Positions 53,223 to 62,174 of a DNA stretch of 64,000 bases are shown piece after piece. Each line of letters begins with the position of its first letter. The first letter of the stretch is position 1. The position numbers were made by a program, and so were the translations under genes. Source of the stretch: Paenibacillus profundus (lineage in GTDB: Bacteria; Bacillota; Bacilli; Paenibacillales; Paenibacillaceae); NCBI RefSeq assembly GCF_021369635.1, contig NZ_JAJNBZ010000002.1:398502-462501 (forward strand). Reading direction: 5' to 3'. The notes beneath the pieces are model-generated. The model searched no databases. It was not told the DNA's origin and saw only the letters and a program-made list of their open reading frames with translations.

Positions 53223-54326
53223 ATGGACGTACAGAAGCGTTATTTTAGCCGCGAGCTGTTGATATGGTATCGTGCCAATCGTAGAGACTTGCCTTGGCGG
53301 CGTCATAGCAATCCGTATTATACGTGGGTGTCCGAAATTATGCTGCAGCAGACGCGAGTCGAGACGGTAAAGCCGTACTTCGAACGGTTCATTTCGAAGT
53401 TTCCGACCGTTGAGGCGCTTGCTGATGCGCCGGAGGAAGAGGTGCTGAAGGCGTGGGAAGGGCTCGGCTACTATTCGCGTGCGCGCAATCTGCAGACGGC
53501 GGCCAAGGAAGTAAAGACGCAGTACGGCGGACAAGTTCCTGACGACAAGGCGAAGGTATCCGCGTTGAAGGGGATCGGGCCGTATACGTCTGGGGCCATT
53601 ATGAGCATCGCGTTCAACCGCCCGGAGCCGGCGGTAGATGGCAACGTGATGCGGGTGCTGTCGCGCTATTTCCGCCTGCATGACGATATTGCGAAGCCGG
53701 CTACGCGCGCGCATATGGAGCATCTGGCCCAAGAGCTGATTCCGGAAGGGTGCGCTTCGGATTTCAACCAAGCGCTGATGGAGCTTGGGGCGCTTGTGTG
53801 CACGCCGAAATCACCTGCTTGCCTGCTGTGCCCGGTCATGGAGCATTGCGCGGGCCGCCTGGCGGGTGAAGAGCTCGTGCTTCCAGTAAAGACGAAGGCG
53901 AAGCCTCCTAAGCCGGAGCTTCGTTATGCGGCATTAATCGAAGGCACGGGCGAACATGCAGGCAAAGTGTTGGTCCGACAGCGACCGGCAACCGGATTGC
54001 TTGCAAAGATGTGGGAACTGCCGCATCTGCTCGTTCCGAAGCAGGCCGGACTCTTCGGGATGAACGAGGCCGAGGCGATGGATGTGCTGCGGGGCGGTTT
54101 ACTTGCGGAAGGAATTGACGCGGTGCCGACCGCTAGATGGGTGGACGCGGAGCATACGTTCAGCCACATTCATTGGCAGATGCGTGTTTTCCGCTGCGAA
54201 TTGCGGGAACTAATGGAACTGAAGGACAAGGAACGGACTGTCTATCAATGGACGGGGCTGGAAGAGATGGAGCATCTGGCGTTTCCAAATTTATTTTTGC
54301 GTATGTTAAAAGATTACTTTCAGTAA
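53223..54326 (+). CDS. mutY: A/G-specific adenine DNA glycosylase
   Basis: Removes adenine mispaired with 8-oxoguanine. A helix-hairpin-helix glycosylase domain (about residues 10-215) has SEIMLQQTRVETVKPYFERF, then LKGIGPYTSGAIMSIAFNRP and AVDGNVMRVLSR; the iron-sulfur loop CTPKSPACLLCPVMEHC (C-x6-C-x2-C-x5-C) follows. A C-terminal NUDIX-like 8-oxoG-recognition domain completes the 367-residue protein. The ATG at 53223 has AGGGGAGG; the frame reaches 53175. A dispersed repeat copy follows the stop. The 284 bases upstream are AT-rich with an ATTCATC run and hold no gene. Confidence 0.96.
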   Translation: MDVQKRYFSRELLIWYRANRRDLPWRRHSNPYYTWVSEIMLQQTRVETVKPYFERFISKFPTVEALADAPEEEVLKAWEGLGYYSRARNLQTAAKEVKTQYGGQVPDDKAKVSALKGIGPYTSGAIMSIAFNRPEPAVDGNVMRVLSRYFRLHDDIAKPATRAHMEHLAQELIPEGCASDFNQALMELGALVCTPKSPACLLCPVMEHCAGRLAGEELVLPVKTKAKPPKPELRYAALIEGTGEHAGKVLVRQRPATGLLAKMWELPHLLVPKQAGLFGMNEAEAMDVLRGGLLAEGIDAVPTARWVDAEHTFSHIHWQMRVFRCELRELMELKDKERTVYQWTGLEEMEHLAFPNLFLRMLKDYFQ

Positions 54327-54333
54327 CCTATTA

Positions 54334-54356
54334 AGCGACTTTATGAACAACCTCTT
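54334..54356 (-). repeat. Dispersed AGAGGTTGTTCA repeat, copy after mutY
   Basis: Minus strand: GAGGTTGTTCATAAAGTCGC. It begins eight bases after the mutY stop. Confidence 0.6.
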
Positions 54357-54404
54357 TCACGGAATTTCTTTCAGGGGAATAATTAAAGATTTGGTTGATT
54401 AATT

Positions 54405-54444
54405 AAAGGCGATTGTCCTGTTAGGGATGATTGCCCTTTTTTTT
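54405..54444 (+). terminator. Terminator downstream of mutY
   Basis: AAAGGCGATTGTCC (54405-54418) pairs, with wobbles, with GGGATGATTGCCC (54424-54436), followed by eight T residues. Confidence 0.75.
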
Positions 54445-54448
54445 ATTG

Positions 54449-54493
54449 CGCAAACGTTTACAATGAACATGACGACTGGTGAAAGCGTTATCT
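54449..54493. promoter_or_regulatory. Two cre-like catabolite-repression sites before the GH85 gene
   Basis: GCGCAAACGTTTACAATG near 54449-54466 and TGAAAGCGTTATCT at 54480-54493. The second closely fits the CcpA consensus (TGWAARCGYTWNCW style). Both lie about 100-140 bases before the start, consistent with glucose repression of a secreted glycosidase. Confidence 0.6.
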
Positions 54494-54589
54494 TTTTGGC
54501 TGGGCTTTTTTCCAATCTCGACGATAAATAGACAAAGACCATTTCCATGAGAAAAACATGCACAATGGACAACTTGGAGGGGGATTATA

Positions 54590-57367
54590 ATGAAACGTTT
54601 GAAACCAACAGTTCTTTCCCGCAGCAACATGAAACGCAAATTTGCAGTATTGCTCAGTACGGCGATGCTTGCCGGGGCGCTCACCGGATTTGCCGGTCAG
54701 GCGCATGCCGCGCAGCCTCATTCGTCCCATTGGTATCCGGACACCTTGCTGGAGTGGTCGCCACAGACCGACAAGGATGCGGCATTCAACCGCAGCTCGG
54801 TGAAGCTGAATACCGAACGAGTGCAGGGCCATAAGGTGAATCCGAATGCAAAGACGGAGCCGAAGGTCATGGCGCTGGCGTCCATGTACAAAAATACGAG
54901 CGGCGCGCCGTCGCAAGGCAACGATCAGTTCCACGGCTATGCGTTCAGCTACTGGCAATATGTAGATAAACTCATTATGTGGGGCGGTTCAGCAGGTGAA
55001 GGATTGATTGTCCCTCCAAGCGCAGATGTTATTGATGCAGCCCATAAGAACGGCGTTCCGGTATACGGTACCGTATTCCTCCCGCAAACGGAGCATGGCG
55101 GCAAAATCGAATGGATGCGCGATCTGCTGCAGCAGAAGGAAGACGGCACATTCCCTGTCGCTGATAAGCTGATGGAAGTCGCCAAATATTACGGCTTCGA
55201 CGGCTGGTTCATCAACCAAGAGACACAGGGCGGAACGCCGGAAGACGCACAGAACATGCAGAAATTTTTGAAATATATGCAAAAAATCAAGCCGTCCAAC
55301 ATGGACGTCGTCTGGTACGACTCTATGATCAAAGAGGGGCCGGTGAAATGGCAAGGCGCGCTTACGGACAAGAACAGCATGTTCCTCCAAGATGGGGAAG
55401 AGCGTGTGGCTGATCACATGTTCATCGACTTCCGTTGGCAATTTAAAAAAGAAGGCAAATATGATTACGTCACACCGTTCCAGAACTCACCGCAGGCAGC
55501 AGATGGCTTGAAGCGCGATCCGTATGAACTGTATGCCGGTATGGATTTGGAAGGCGGCGGCGGTTATCAAGGCGAATATAATTTCCCTGTCCTGTTCCCA
55601 GAAGGCGGCAAAGCAGTAACATCGCTCGGACTCTATCGTCCAGATTGGGCGTTCAATACGTCCAAGACGAACGAGGAGTTCATGGAGAAGGATCAGATTC
55701 TCTGGGTAGGGGAGAACAAGAATCCAGCGGATACCGTGGAAAATGGTAAAGCATGGCGCGGTATTGCAAACGATATCGTAGACAAGACGGTTATTACAAA
55801 AGCGGATTTCATTACCCATTTTAATACAGGAAACGGCAACCATTTCAGCGTATTTGGCAAAACGGTACGCGACCGTGAATGGTTCAATCGCAGTCTGCAA
55901 GATATACTGCCGACTTGGCGTTGGATGGTGGATGAGCAAGGACAGAAGCTCACGCCAAGCTTTGACTTCGACAAATCGTTCTATGGCGGCAGCTCGCTGA
56001 AGCTTAAAGGAACGATCGCGCCAGGAGCGACGTCGAACGTGAAGCTGTTCAAGACCGATATTGCAGCAACATCTTCGTTGCAAATGTCGCTCATTTATCA
56101 AGCGAATGAGAGCGAGTCTGCCGACATGAATATCGGTGTAGCTCTAGAGGGGGCGCCTGATGAGTACAAGATCGTGAAGCCGGCGTCCGCGAAAGCAGTC
56201 GGCGCAAAAGGTGACTGGACGCGTGCAGTCTACGACTTAAGCCCGTATGCAGGCAAAAAGATTGTTGGGGTATCCGTTCAAGTGGAAGGCAAAACAGGAG
56301 ATAACCTGTACTCCGTCAACTTAGGTGAGCTTGCCATCCGTGACCTGAACGAGAAAGTGGCGCCAGTAGGTCAGGTGTCCGACCTGAAGATGATAGAGAA
56401 TGATTTCCGTGACGGCATTTATGCTGATGCGCGTCTGTCGTGGAGCCCGTTAGGCGATGATGTGATGTACTATCAAGTGTACCGTGTTATGCCGGACGGT
56501 TCCCGCGAGTTCGTCGGTGCGACAGGCAACCACCATTACTATGTGTCCGAAATGAAGCGCAGCGGCATGGAGCAAGCGACACAGCTCGCAGTCGTGCCGG
56601 TCAACCGTCACTATGATGAAGGCCGTGCGGCTATGCAATCGTTCGAATGGCCGGCATATCCGACGCCGACGGCGGACTTTGAAGCCGACATGACGTTCGT
56701 AGCGCCGGGCGAAGCGGTGCAATTGACGGACAAATCGACTGAAGTCACAACGGAATGGGAATGGAGCTTCCCTGGCGGTACGCCTGCTTCCAGCACGGAA
56801 CGCCATCCGAGGGTGAGCTATGCGGAGGAAGGCACGTATGAGATTACACTGAAAGCGAAAAATGCGGTCGGCGAAGATGTGATGTTGAAGTCCAAGCTGA
56901 TTACAGTATCCAAAGAAGCGGCATTCCGCTCGGAGGATTTAGCGATCGGCTCGAAGACGGAAGCGTCCAGCTTCGTGAACGATAGCGAAGCGCCGCAATA
57001 TGCTGTTGATGGTGAAATGAGCACGAAATGGTGCGCTGTCGGAAGCGATGAGCATTGGCTGATAGTTGACCTCGGCAAAGCACACGACATCACCCAGTTC
57101 GTCGTTCATCATGCGGAAGCGGGCGGCGAGTCGCCGGCCTTCAATACACGCGAATTCAAGATTCAACTTAGTGATGACGGCAAGAACTGGACTGATACCG
57201 TAACCGTGACCGACAACGAAAAAGGGATAAGCAAGCACGCGATTGCGAAGACGGAGGCGCGCTATGCCCGCCTCGTCATCGAGAAGCCGACGCAGGGTGG
57301 AGATACGGCGGCCCGCATTTATGGCTTTGAGGTGCTCGGCTTGAAGAACAAGCCAGAAGCGAAGTAA
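54590..57367 (+). CDS. Secreted GH85 endo-beta-N-acetylglucosaminidase
   Basis: A 925-residue exported enzyme that cuts between the two core GlcNAc residues of N-glycans. A long signal peptide (ends QAHAAQP, about residue 41) is followed by a GH85 barrel (about 45-340) with the NxE catalytic pair Asn209 and Glu211 in DGWFINQETQGG and the conserved WYDSMIKEGPVKWQ. Then come a jelly-roll region (about 455-600), a fibronectin-like domain (about 600-690), a PKD-like domain (WEWSFPGGTPASSTERHPRV) and a C-terminal F5/8-type C carbohydrate-binding domain. Start ATG has GGAGGGGGA. Monocistronic, with cre-like sites upstream. Confidence 0.96.
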   Translation: MKRLKPTVLSRSNMKRKFAVLLSTAMLAGALTGFAGQAHAAQPHSSHWYPDTLLEWSPQTDKDAAFNRSSVKLNTERVQGHKVNPNAKTEPKVMALASMYKNTSGAPSQGNDQFHGYAFSYWQYVDKLIMWGGSAGEGLIVPPSADVIDAAHKNGVPVYGTVFLPQTEHGGKIEWMRDLLQQKEDGTFPVADKLMEVAKYYGFDGWFINQETQGGTPEDAQNMQKFLKYMQKIKPSNMDVVWYDSMIKEGPVKWQGALTDKNSMFLQDGEERVADHMFIDFRWQFKKEGKYDYVTPFQNSPQAADGLKRDPYELYAGMDLEGGGGYQGEYNFPVLFPEGGKAVTSLGLYRPDWAFNTSKTNEEFMEKDQILWVGENKNPADTVENGKAWRGIANDIVDKTVITKADFITHFNTGNGNHFSVFGKTVRDREWFNRSLQDILPTWRWMVDEQGQKLTPSFDFDKSFYGGSSLKLKGTIAPGATSNVKLFKTDIAATSSLQMSLIYQANESESADMNIGVALEGAPDEYKIVKPASAKAVGAKGDWTRAVYDLSPYAGKKIVGVSVQVEGKTGDNLYSVNLGELAIRDLNEKVAPVGQVSDLKMIENDFRDGIYADARLSWSPLGDDVMYYQVYRVMPDGSREFVGATGNHHYYVSEMKRSGMEQATQLAVVPVNRHYDEGRAAMQSFEWPAYPTPTADFEADMTFVAPGEAVQLTDKSTEVTTEWEWSFPGGTPASSTERHPRVSYAEEGTYEITLKAKNAVGEDVMLKSKLITVSKEAAFRSEDLAIGSKTEASSFVNDSEAPQYAVDGEMSTKWCAVGSDEHWLIVDLGKAHDITQFVVHHAEAGGESPAFNTREFKIQLSDDGKNWTDTVTVTDNEKGISKHAIAKTEARYARLVIEKPTQGGDTAARIYGFEVLGLKNKPEAK

Positions 57368-57394
57368 GACTGTAATGTAGATCGTACACATAAG

Positions 57395-57430
57395 AGGCAG
57401 GCCGGAAGCAGATTCCGGTCTGCCTTTTTC
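57395..57430 (+). terminator. Terminator after the GH85 gene
   Basis: AGGCAGGCCGGAA (57395-57407) pairs with TTCCGGTCTGCCT (57413-57425), followed by TTTTC. Confidence 0.85.
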
Positions 57431-57495
57431 CGCTCCTTTCCTCATTTTGCAGAAACGTGCGGAGTCAGAGAAAGCACATATTAATTTCCATCTTG

Positions 57496-57504
57496 TGTTA
57501 TAAT
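57496..57504 (+). promoter_or_regulatory. Extended -10 promoter element before def
   Basis: TGT-TATAAT at 57496-57504, a TGn-extended -10 with no clear -35. 56 bases upstream of the start codon. Confidence 0.4.
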
Positions 57505-57559
57505 CAGAGCAAATCTGAACGGCGTGATCGTTTCAATGCAACATAAGGAGTGGAAGAAG

Positions 57560-58087
57560 ATGGCAGTTCGTACCATTCTCCCTTTCGGAGAACCAATATT
57601 ACGAAAAAAGTGCAAGCCAGTTACGGAAGTGAACGGACGAATACTGTCCTTGCTTGACGATTTGAAGGAGACGTTATATGCGGAAGAAGGCCGGGCCGGA
57701 CTAGCAGCGCCGCAAATCGGCATCCTGCGTCAGGCGGTCGTCATGGACTGCGGCGACGGATACCGCGAGTTCATGAATCCGGAGCTGCTGCAGGCAGAAG
57801 GAGAACAGGACGGAATGGAGGCGTGTTTATCATTCCCGGGATATTACGGGAGGGTAAAGCGATACGATTACATTCAAGTTCGAAGTCTCGACCGCAGCGG
57901 CGAGACATTCACGCTGGAAGCGGAAGGGTATCTTGCCCGCTGCATCCAACACGAAATGGATCATTTGGATGGCGTCTTATTTGTAGATCGAGTAGTGGAT
58001 GATTTCATCATTCACGAGGCGACGCATCAGCGTGTGTCCTTGCTCGACGCATTACGAATTACAAATCGAAATGTGCAACGTATGTAA
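57560..58087 (+). CDS. def: Peptide deformylase
   Basis: Removes the formyl group from new proteins. A 175-residue metalloenzyme with motif 1 GLAAPQIG, motif 2 EACLSFPG (usually EGCLS; the metal-binding Cys is kept, Gly becomes Ala) and motif 3 QHEMDHLDG with the two His ligands and catalytic Glu. The ATG at 57560 has AAGGAG at spacing 9; the frame reaches 57524. Monocistronic with its own terminator. The Ala in motif 2 suggests a second-copy-type deformylase. Confidence 0.92.
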   Translation: MAVRTILPFGEPILRKKCKPVTEVNGRILSLLDDLKETLYAEEGRAGLAAPQIGILRQAVVMDCGDGYREFMNPELLQAEGEQDGMEACLSFPGYYGRVKRYDYIQVRSLDRSGETFTLEAEGYLARCIQHEMDHLDGVLFVDRVVDDFIIHEATHQRVSLLDALRITNRNVQRM

Positions 58088-58117
58088 TAATACCGCAATA
58101 ATAGCGCATAATTGCAG

Positions 58118-58154
58118 AAGTCCTGCTTTCCCTTGGGGAGAGCAGGACTTTTTT
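58118..58154 (+). terminator. Terminator after def
   Basis: AAGTCCTGCTTTCCC (58118-58132) pairs with GGGGAGAGCAGGACTT (58135-58150), followed by TTTT. Confidence 0.9.
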
Positions 58155-58195
58155 GCATTTTTCTATAACTCCCATACTCCAAAACTCATACACAC

Positions 58196-59332
58196 TTACA
58201 CGTCTTTTACACACCGAAAGCCTATATTTCCGGTAGAGCTATCAGGGGTGTTTTTGCTCCGTGCACCCACGCGGTAACGGTTGCAATATGATTTGTGGCA
58301 CAGATAGGAGCCGCCCTTCATGGTGCGTTCAGCACCGGCTTGGGGACCGCGTGGGTTGACAGCCGGACCGCGTTCCGCAGGATTGGCAGTAAACCAATCG
58401 GCGCACCACTCCCATACATTTCCTGACACGTTATACAGGCCGTAACCGTTCGATTGATACGTATTGACCGGAGCCGTACCGATATAGCCATCGCTGGCGT
58501 TGTTTTTAACCGGGAATTTGCCCTGCCAAATGTTGCAGCGGTGCTCTTCATCCGGTTTTAACAAGTCGCCCCAAGGATAACGCTTGCGCTCTAGTCCGCC
58601 CCTGGCTGCGAATTCCCACTCGCTTTCGGTCGGGAGCCGGAGCCCGGCCCAGTCGCAATAAGCGAGGGCATCGTTCCAAGATATGTGCACGACTGGGTGA
58701 TTCATACGTACAGCAATCGAACTGTCCGGCCCTTCTGGCTGAAGCCAGAATGCGCCTTGGACGGCCAGCCACCATGGGGTGGATACAGGACTTCCGATGG
58801 CGGCCGCTGTCACGTTCTCCGAGGCGAGCAGGTGGAACACATATGACCAGTCGAACCGTTCCGCCTCAGTGACGTAGCCCGTCGCCGCGACGAAGCGGGC
58901 GAAGTCTTCATTGGTGACGGCGTATGGTGAGATTGCGAATGCATCAACGGTCACTTGCCGCATAGGCCCTTCTCCGTCTGCCGGGAATGCCTCTGCATCC
59001 TCCGTCCCCATCCAGAACGCTCCGCCCTGCAGGCGGACGAAATGCTCGGTTGCAGGAGGCCGAACGATCGAATCTTCGGATGGCAGCAGACCCGCATCAG
59101 CGAGCAGGTTTCGGGCAGCTTCGGCCACTGCGCTCGAATGCGGACTGTCGGCATCGGAATTTGATTGATAGGAAGCATGTAATCCAGAGCAATCGACGAC
59201 TGCCGTTTGCTTTGCTTCGGCCGCTTGCGGTTCCGCAGAGAAAGCCGCATTGCGTTGTGCTGCGCAGCATGCCTTCGGTTCCTCCGCTGTGGCGGAACGT
59301 TTCATATCGTCGTTATCTATCTCGTTATCCAT
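58196..59332 (-). CDS. Formylglycine-generating enzyme (sulfatase-activating)
   Basis: A 378-residue FGE/SUMF1-family protein. It converts the Cys of CxPxR sulfatases to formylglycine. Residues about 1-95 are an acidic, low-complexity leader unusual for the family. The catalytic domain has FWMGTEDAEAFPADGEGP and LRLPTESEWEFAARGG, and ends GGSYLCHKSYCNRYRVGARS with the two active-site cysteines, then GFRCVKDV. The third of three tandem ATG codons (59332) has GGAGG at spacing 8. It ends the minus-strand operon behind the ROK regulator and would activate the sulfatase at 62175. Confidence 0.93.
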   Translation of the reverse strand: MDNEIDNDDMKRSATAEEPKACCAAQRNAAFSAEPQAAEAKQTAVVDCSGLHASYQSNSDADSPHSSAVAEAARNLLADAGLLPSEDSIVRPPATEHFVRLQGGAFWMGTEDAEAFPADGEGPMRQVTVDAFAISPYAVTNEDFARFVAATGYVTEAERFDWSYVFHLLASENVTAAAIGSPVSTPWWLAVQGAFWLQPEGPDSSIAVRMNHPVVHISWNDALAYCDWAGLRLPTESEWEFAARGGLERKRYPWGDLLKPDEEHRCNIWQGKFPVKNNASDGYIGTAPVNTYQSNGYGLYNVSGNVWEWCADWFTANPAERGPAVNPRGPQAGAERTMKGGSYLCHKSYCNRYRVGARSKNTPDSSTGNIGFRCVKDV

Positions 59333-59345
59333 CATCATGGCCTCC

Positions 59346-60557
59346 TTATACTGCTGTGATGCGATCCAATATCATTAGGCCGGCCCCGATGGCCAGCGCT
59401 TCCTCTCCGTAGCTTCCCTTGCTGAAAACGACCTGATATTGCGGATAATGATATGTCTTACGAATGGCCGTCTGGGTAGCGGTGTAGAAAAACAGATCGT
59501 TGGAGCTCATGAGCGGACCGCCCAGTACGACCTTCTCGGGATGGAGGACATTCAACAAATTCGCGAGACCGATGCCGAAATAGGTGGCCGCTTGGGTTAC
59601 CAGCTCCGTCACGAACGGATCGCGCCGCTGTAAAGCCTCCATAATGTGCGAGAACGTAACGGTCTCGGAACGTTCCGCCATTTGTTCCAGCAAGCTGCGA
59701 CGTCCCATGCGGAGCCCCGCGTTCGCTTCCCGTTCCAGGGCATAGACGGTGGCATAAGAGTCTAAACAGCCAAAATTGCCGCCGGCCGAACGATGTGGAA
59801 CACCATCTGCTTGAATAATCATCGCGCCTAAGGCGCCTTCCATATCAACCGCACCGTATATTAGCTTGCCTTCAGACATCATAGCGGAGCGAAGCCCGAT
59901 GCCTACATGGACGTAAAGCATATGCTGCACATTCAAGGAACGGTTCGCCCAGGCCTCTGCCCGTATGGCTGTATTCGCACCATTATCAAGCATGACCGGA
60001 AACTTTAGGCTTTCTTCCAGCTTGGAGACAATGGGCACGTTCTCCCAGCCTGGCGCTTGGAAATAACTCGGATGCAAAACGACGCCGTCAAACCGGTTCA
60101 AAGGTCCGACAGCGCCTATTCCCAAACCAAGTACTTCATTTGCTTTCAATTGATGCATGTCTAACCAAATTCGTATTTGTTCCGTTACGCGCGCCATCAA
60201 AGTATCTGGTGTCATATTTTGATTCATCGTCCATACGATCGACTCCAGCTTCATCCCTGCCATATCCAGCATAATAAGCCGGGAAGATGTACGCGAAATG
60301 TCTAAGCCGAAGGCATACCCGTATTCCGGACGCACGCGATATAATATCGGACGGCGTCCGCCAGTCGAGACGCCTAATCCGCTCTCTGTAATGAAGCCAA
60401 GCGCAACCAGCTCTTCCAGCACACGAGTAAGCGTGCTGACCGTGAGTCCGCTGTCTTGAAGCAGATCATGCTTTGAAATTTCATTGGTGCGGCGTATTTG
60501 TTGAAACACTTCCTTGCCCTTCAAGGAAGTTATGCGTTGTTCCAAAGTTTTATCCAT
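59346..60557 (-). CDS. ROK-family transcriptional regulator with degenerate zinc motif
   Basis: A 403-residue repressor of NagC/XylR type. An N-terminal winged helix (about residues 10-70, TRVLEELVALGFITESGLGV) is followed by a ROK kinase fold (FGLDISRTSSRLIMLDMAGM, LGLGIGAVGPLN, LDNGANTAIRAEAW). The zinc motif is degenerate: only one Cys remains in RSAGGNFGCLDSYA where the family usually has CxCGxxGC. It overlaps the CHR gene by 8 bases and precedes the FGE gene by 13 bases. It probably senses a sugar released from sulfated glycans and controls the sulfatase module. Confidence 0.92.
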   Translation of the reverse strand: MDKTLEQRITSLKGKEVFQQIRRTNEISKHDLLQDSGLTVSTLTRVLEELVALGFITESGLGVSTGGRRPILYRVRPEYGYAFGLDISRTSSRLIMLDMAGMKLESIVWTMNQNMTPDTLMARVTEQIRIWLDMHQLKANEVLGLGIGAVGPLNRFDGVVLHPSYFQAPGWENVPIVSKLEESLKFPVMLDNGANTAIRAEAWANRSLNVQHMLYVHVGIGLRSAMMSEGKLIYGAVDMEGALGAMIIQADGVPHRSAGGNFGCLDSYATVYALEREANAGLRMGRRSLLEQMAERSETVTFSHIMEALQRRDPFVTELVTQAATYFGIGLANLLNVLHPEKVVLGGPLMSSNDLFFYTATQTAIRKTYHYPQYQVVFSKGSYGEEALAIGAGLMILDRITAV

Positions 60558-61086
60558 ATACGATAATCCCCGCTATTCCTGATAATAGGATGACGACAAT
60601 CGGATGCATACGGAGCTTCATAAGCGCCAACATGGCACAGACAAAGATAATGACAGGAAGAAGCAATCCCCAGTTCCATCCGGATGCAAAGTCGGAGTGC
60701 ATCGTCATGTTGACCGCCGCATAAGCGATTAAGGCGATGACTGCCGGCTTCATGCCGTCGAGTGCAGACTGCACCCAATGATTATCATACACGCGGTAGA
60801 AAATAGTGGCAACCAAGAACATGATGATAGCGGAAGGCAATATAATCCCGAGAGCCGTAATTAAGCTTCCGGCCCAGCCCGCGGCCATGTAGCCGACATA
60901 GACGGCGCTGTTCATCGCAATCGGACCTGGAGCCATGCCTGCAAGCGCAACAGCCTCCGTATACTGTTGACCAGTTAACCATTGATGTGACAGCGCCTCA
61001 TGCTCGATGACGGGCAGCATTGCATAGCCGCCGCCGAATGAGACAAATCCCAGTTTGAAAAATGTCCAAAATAAGTCCCATAACAT
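60550..61086 (-). CDS. CHR-family (ChrA) transporter half, second of a pair
   Basis: A 178-residue membrane protein with about five helices, of the short-chain CHR family. It has SFGGGYAMLPVIEHEALSHQ near the N-terminus and the conserved LAGMAPGPIAMNSAVYVGYM. It starts at ATG 61086 with AAGGAT and overlaps the ROK gene by 8 bases. Short CHR proteins act as pairs to make a full chromate/sulfate-type transporter; the other half is at 61132. Confidence 0.9.
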   Translation of the reverse strand: MLWDLFWTFFKLGFVSFGGGYAMLPVIEHEALSHQWLTGQQYTEAVALAGMAPGPIAMNSAVYVGYMAAGWAGSLITALGIILPSAIIMFLVATIFYRVYDNHWVQSALDGMKPAVIALIAYAAVNMTMHSDFASGWNWGLLLPVIIFVCAMLALMKLRMHPIVVILLSGIAGIIVYG

Positions 61087-61131
61087 GCTGCATCCTTCTT
61101 TCTGCGTGAATACGGGAGTATCTTGCTGATT

Positions 61132-61803
61132 TTATCCCTGCGCTTGCTTTGATTGGTGTTGATGAGTTCCTAGCTTTACATTTGAATCCGAAGGCTTGGA
61201 GATCTTGCCTCGGCGGTCATGCTTATGATTGCCGTGTTGAAACCATTCCATTGCGAGTCCGGCCGCGGAGCCGATAGCGAGCACGAGAATTGGATGAATG
61301 GGTGTCCACAGGAGCAGCGCCGTCGAAGTTAACGTGACGACCCACGCAAAGACGTTATGGAGCGATTGTCGGCCGAGTCGAACCGCCGCATAGACGATTA
61401 AGGCGATTACAGTTGGTTTAATACCGGTGAGCGCGGCTTGAACATAAGAATTATTCCGGAAGCCAGTTGCACCGGCACATAACAATAGCATGATTGCGAT
61501 CGTGGGCAGCGCAATGCCAGTTACTGCAGCGATTAATCCGGGAATGCCTGCTATACGGAAGCCGACGAGCGCAGCGACGTTGACTCCGATTCCGCCGGGA
61601 GCAGCTCCAGATAATGCGGTAATCTCACTCACTTCATCAGCGTCAAGCCATTTGCGTTTTTCAGTCAGCTCGCGGTCGATCGCAGGTAATATTGCATAAC
61701 CTCCCCCGAAGGTGGTTGGTCCGATTTTTAAGAAGATGGCAAACAATTGGAGCAGAAGGGTACGCTTCGGCACGTGTAGCGTGTTTGGTGCGTGTCGGTT
61801 CAT
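61132..61803 (-). CDS. CHR-family (ChrA) transporter half, first of a pair
   Basis: A 223-residue CHR-domain protein. TTFGGGYAILPAIDRELTEK and LSGAAPGGIGVNVAALVGFR are conserved. A hydrophilic C-terminal tail (about 185-223, HGNHKHDRRGKISKPSD...) is added. It is the first gene of the minus-strand operon CHR-CHR-ROK-FGE, divergent from the sulfatase. CHR proteins export chromate and, in some cases, are tied to sulfate metabolism. Confidence 0.9.
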   Translation of the reverse strand: MNRHAPNTLHVPKRTLLLQLFAIFLKIGPTTFGGGYAILPAIDRELTEKRKWLDADEVSEITALSGAAPGGIGVNVAALVGFRIAGIPGLIAAVTGIALPTIAIMLLLCAGATGFRNNSYVQAALTGIKPTVIALIVYAAVRLGRQSLHNVFAWVVTLTSTALLLWTPIHPILVLAIGSAAGLAMEWFQHGNHKHDRRGKISKPSDSNVKLGTHQHQSKQAQG

Positions 61804-62174
61804 TCGGTAATCATCCCTTCATGGAAAATGGAATCCTTGCAACACTAAGTATAACTTACTTTATTTCATTTTGGAATAAAGAAGTGCCTATCTTCATGAA
61901 AATGGAAGCTTGATACTTGTTGAAAGTGCACAGTTTGTTATTTTATCCTTCACTCATATTGAAGGAATTGGGAAATCAATATTGGAAGCTTGCCATAACC
62001 CGAGTAGGAAGTTTGTTGTGACTTGGCCGATATATCATGTACATTTATGGTTTGGATGGGAGGCGAACTGTTAAATTGATAGTTGCAGCACACTTTTATT
62101 CATATTAGTATTAAGTTGCAGGAGAGAAGGGAAATGTTGCGATAATAAGTCAATACAAATTAAGGAGACTGACG
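61804..62174. other. Divergent control region of the sulfatase module
   Basis: 371 bases with no gene. Contains a TATACT -10 for the minus strand at 61847-61852, the palindromic site at 61859-61881 and two GGAAGCTTG direct repeats (61904-61912 and 61984-61992, about 80 bases apart). No terminator is seen. Confidence 0.6.
61859..61881. promoter_or_regulatory. Candidate ROK operator
   Basis: CTTTATTTC (61859-61867) and GGAATAAAG (61873-61881) are inverted copies with one mismatch around ATTTT. The site lies in the promoter spacer of the CHR operon, consistent with autoregulation by the ROK protein. Confidence 0.55.
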
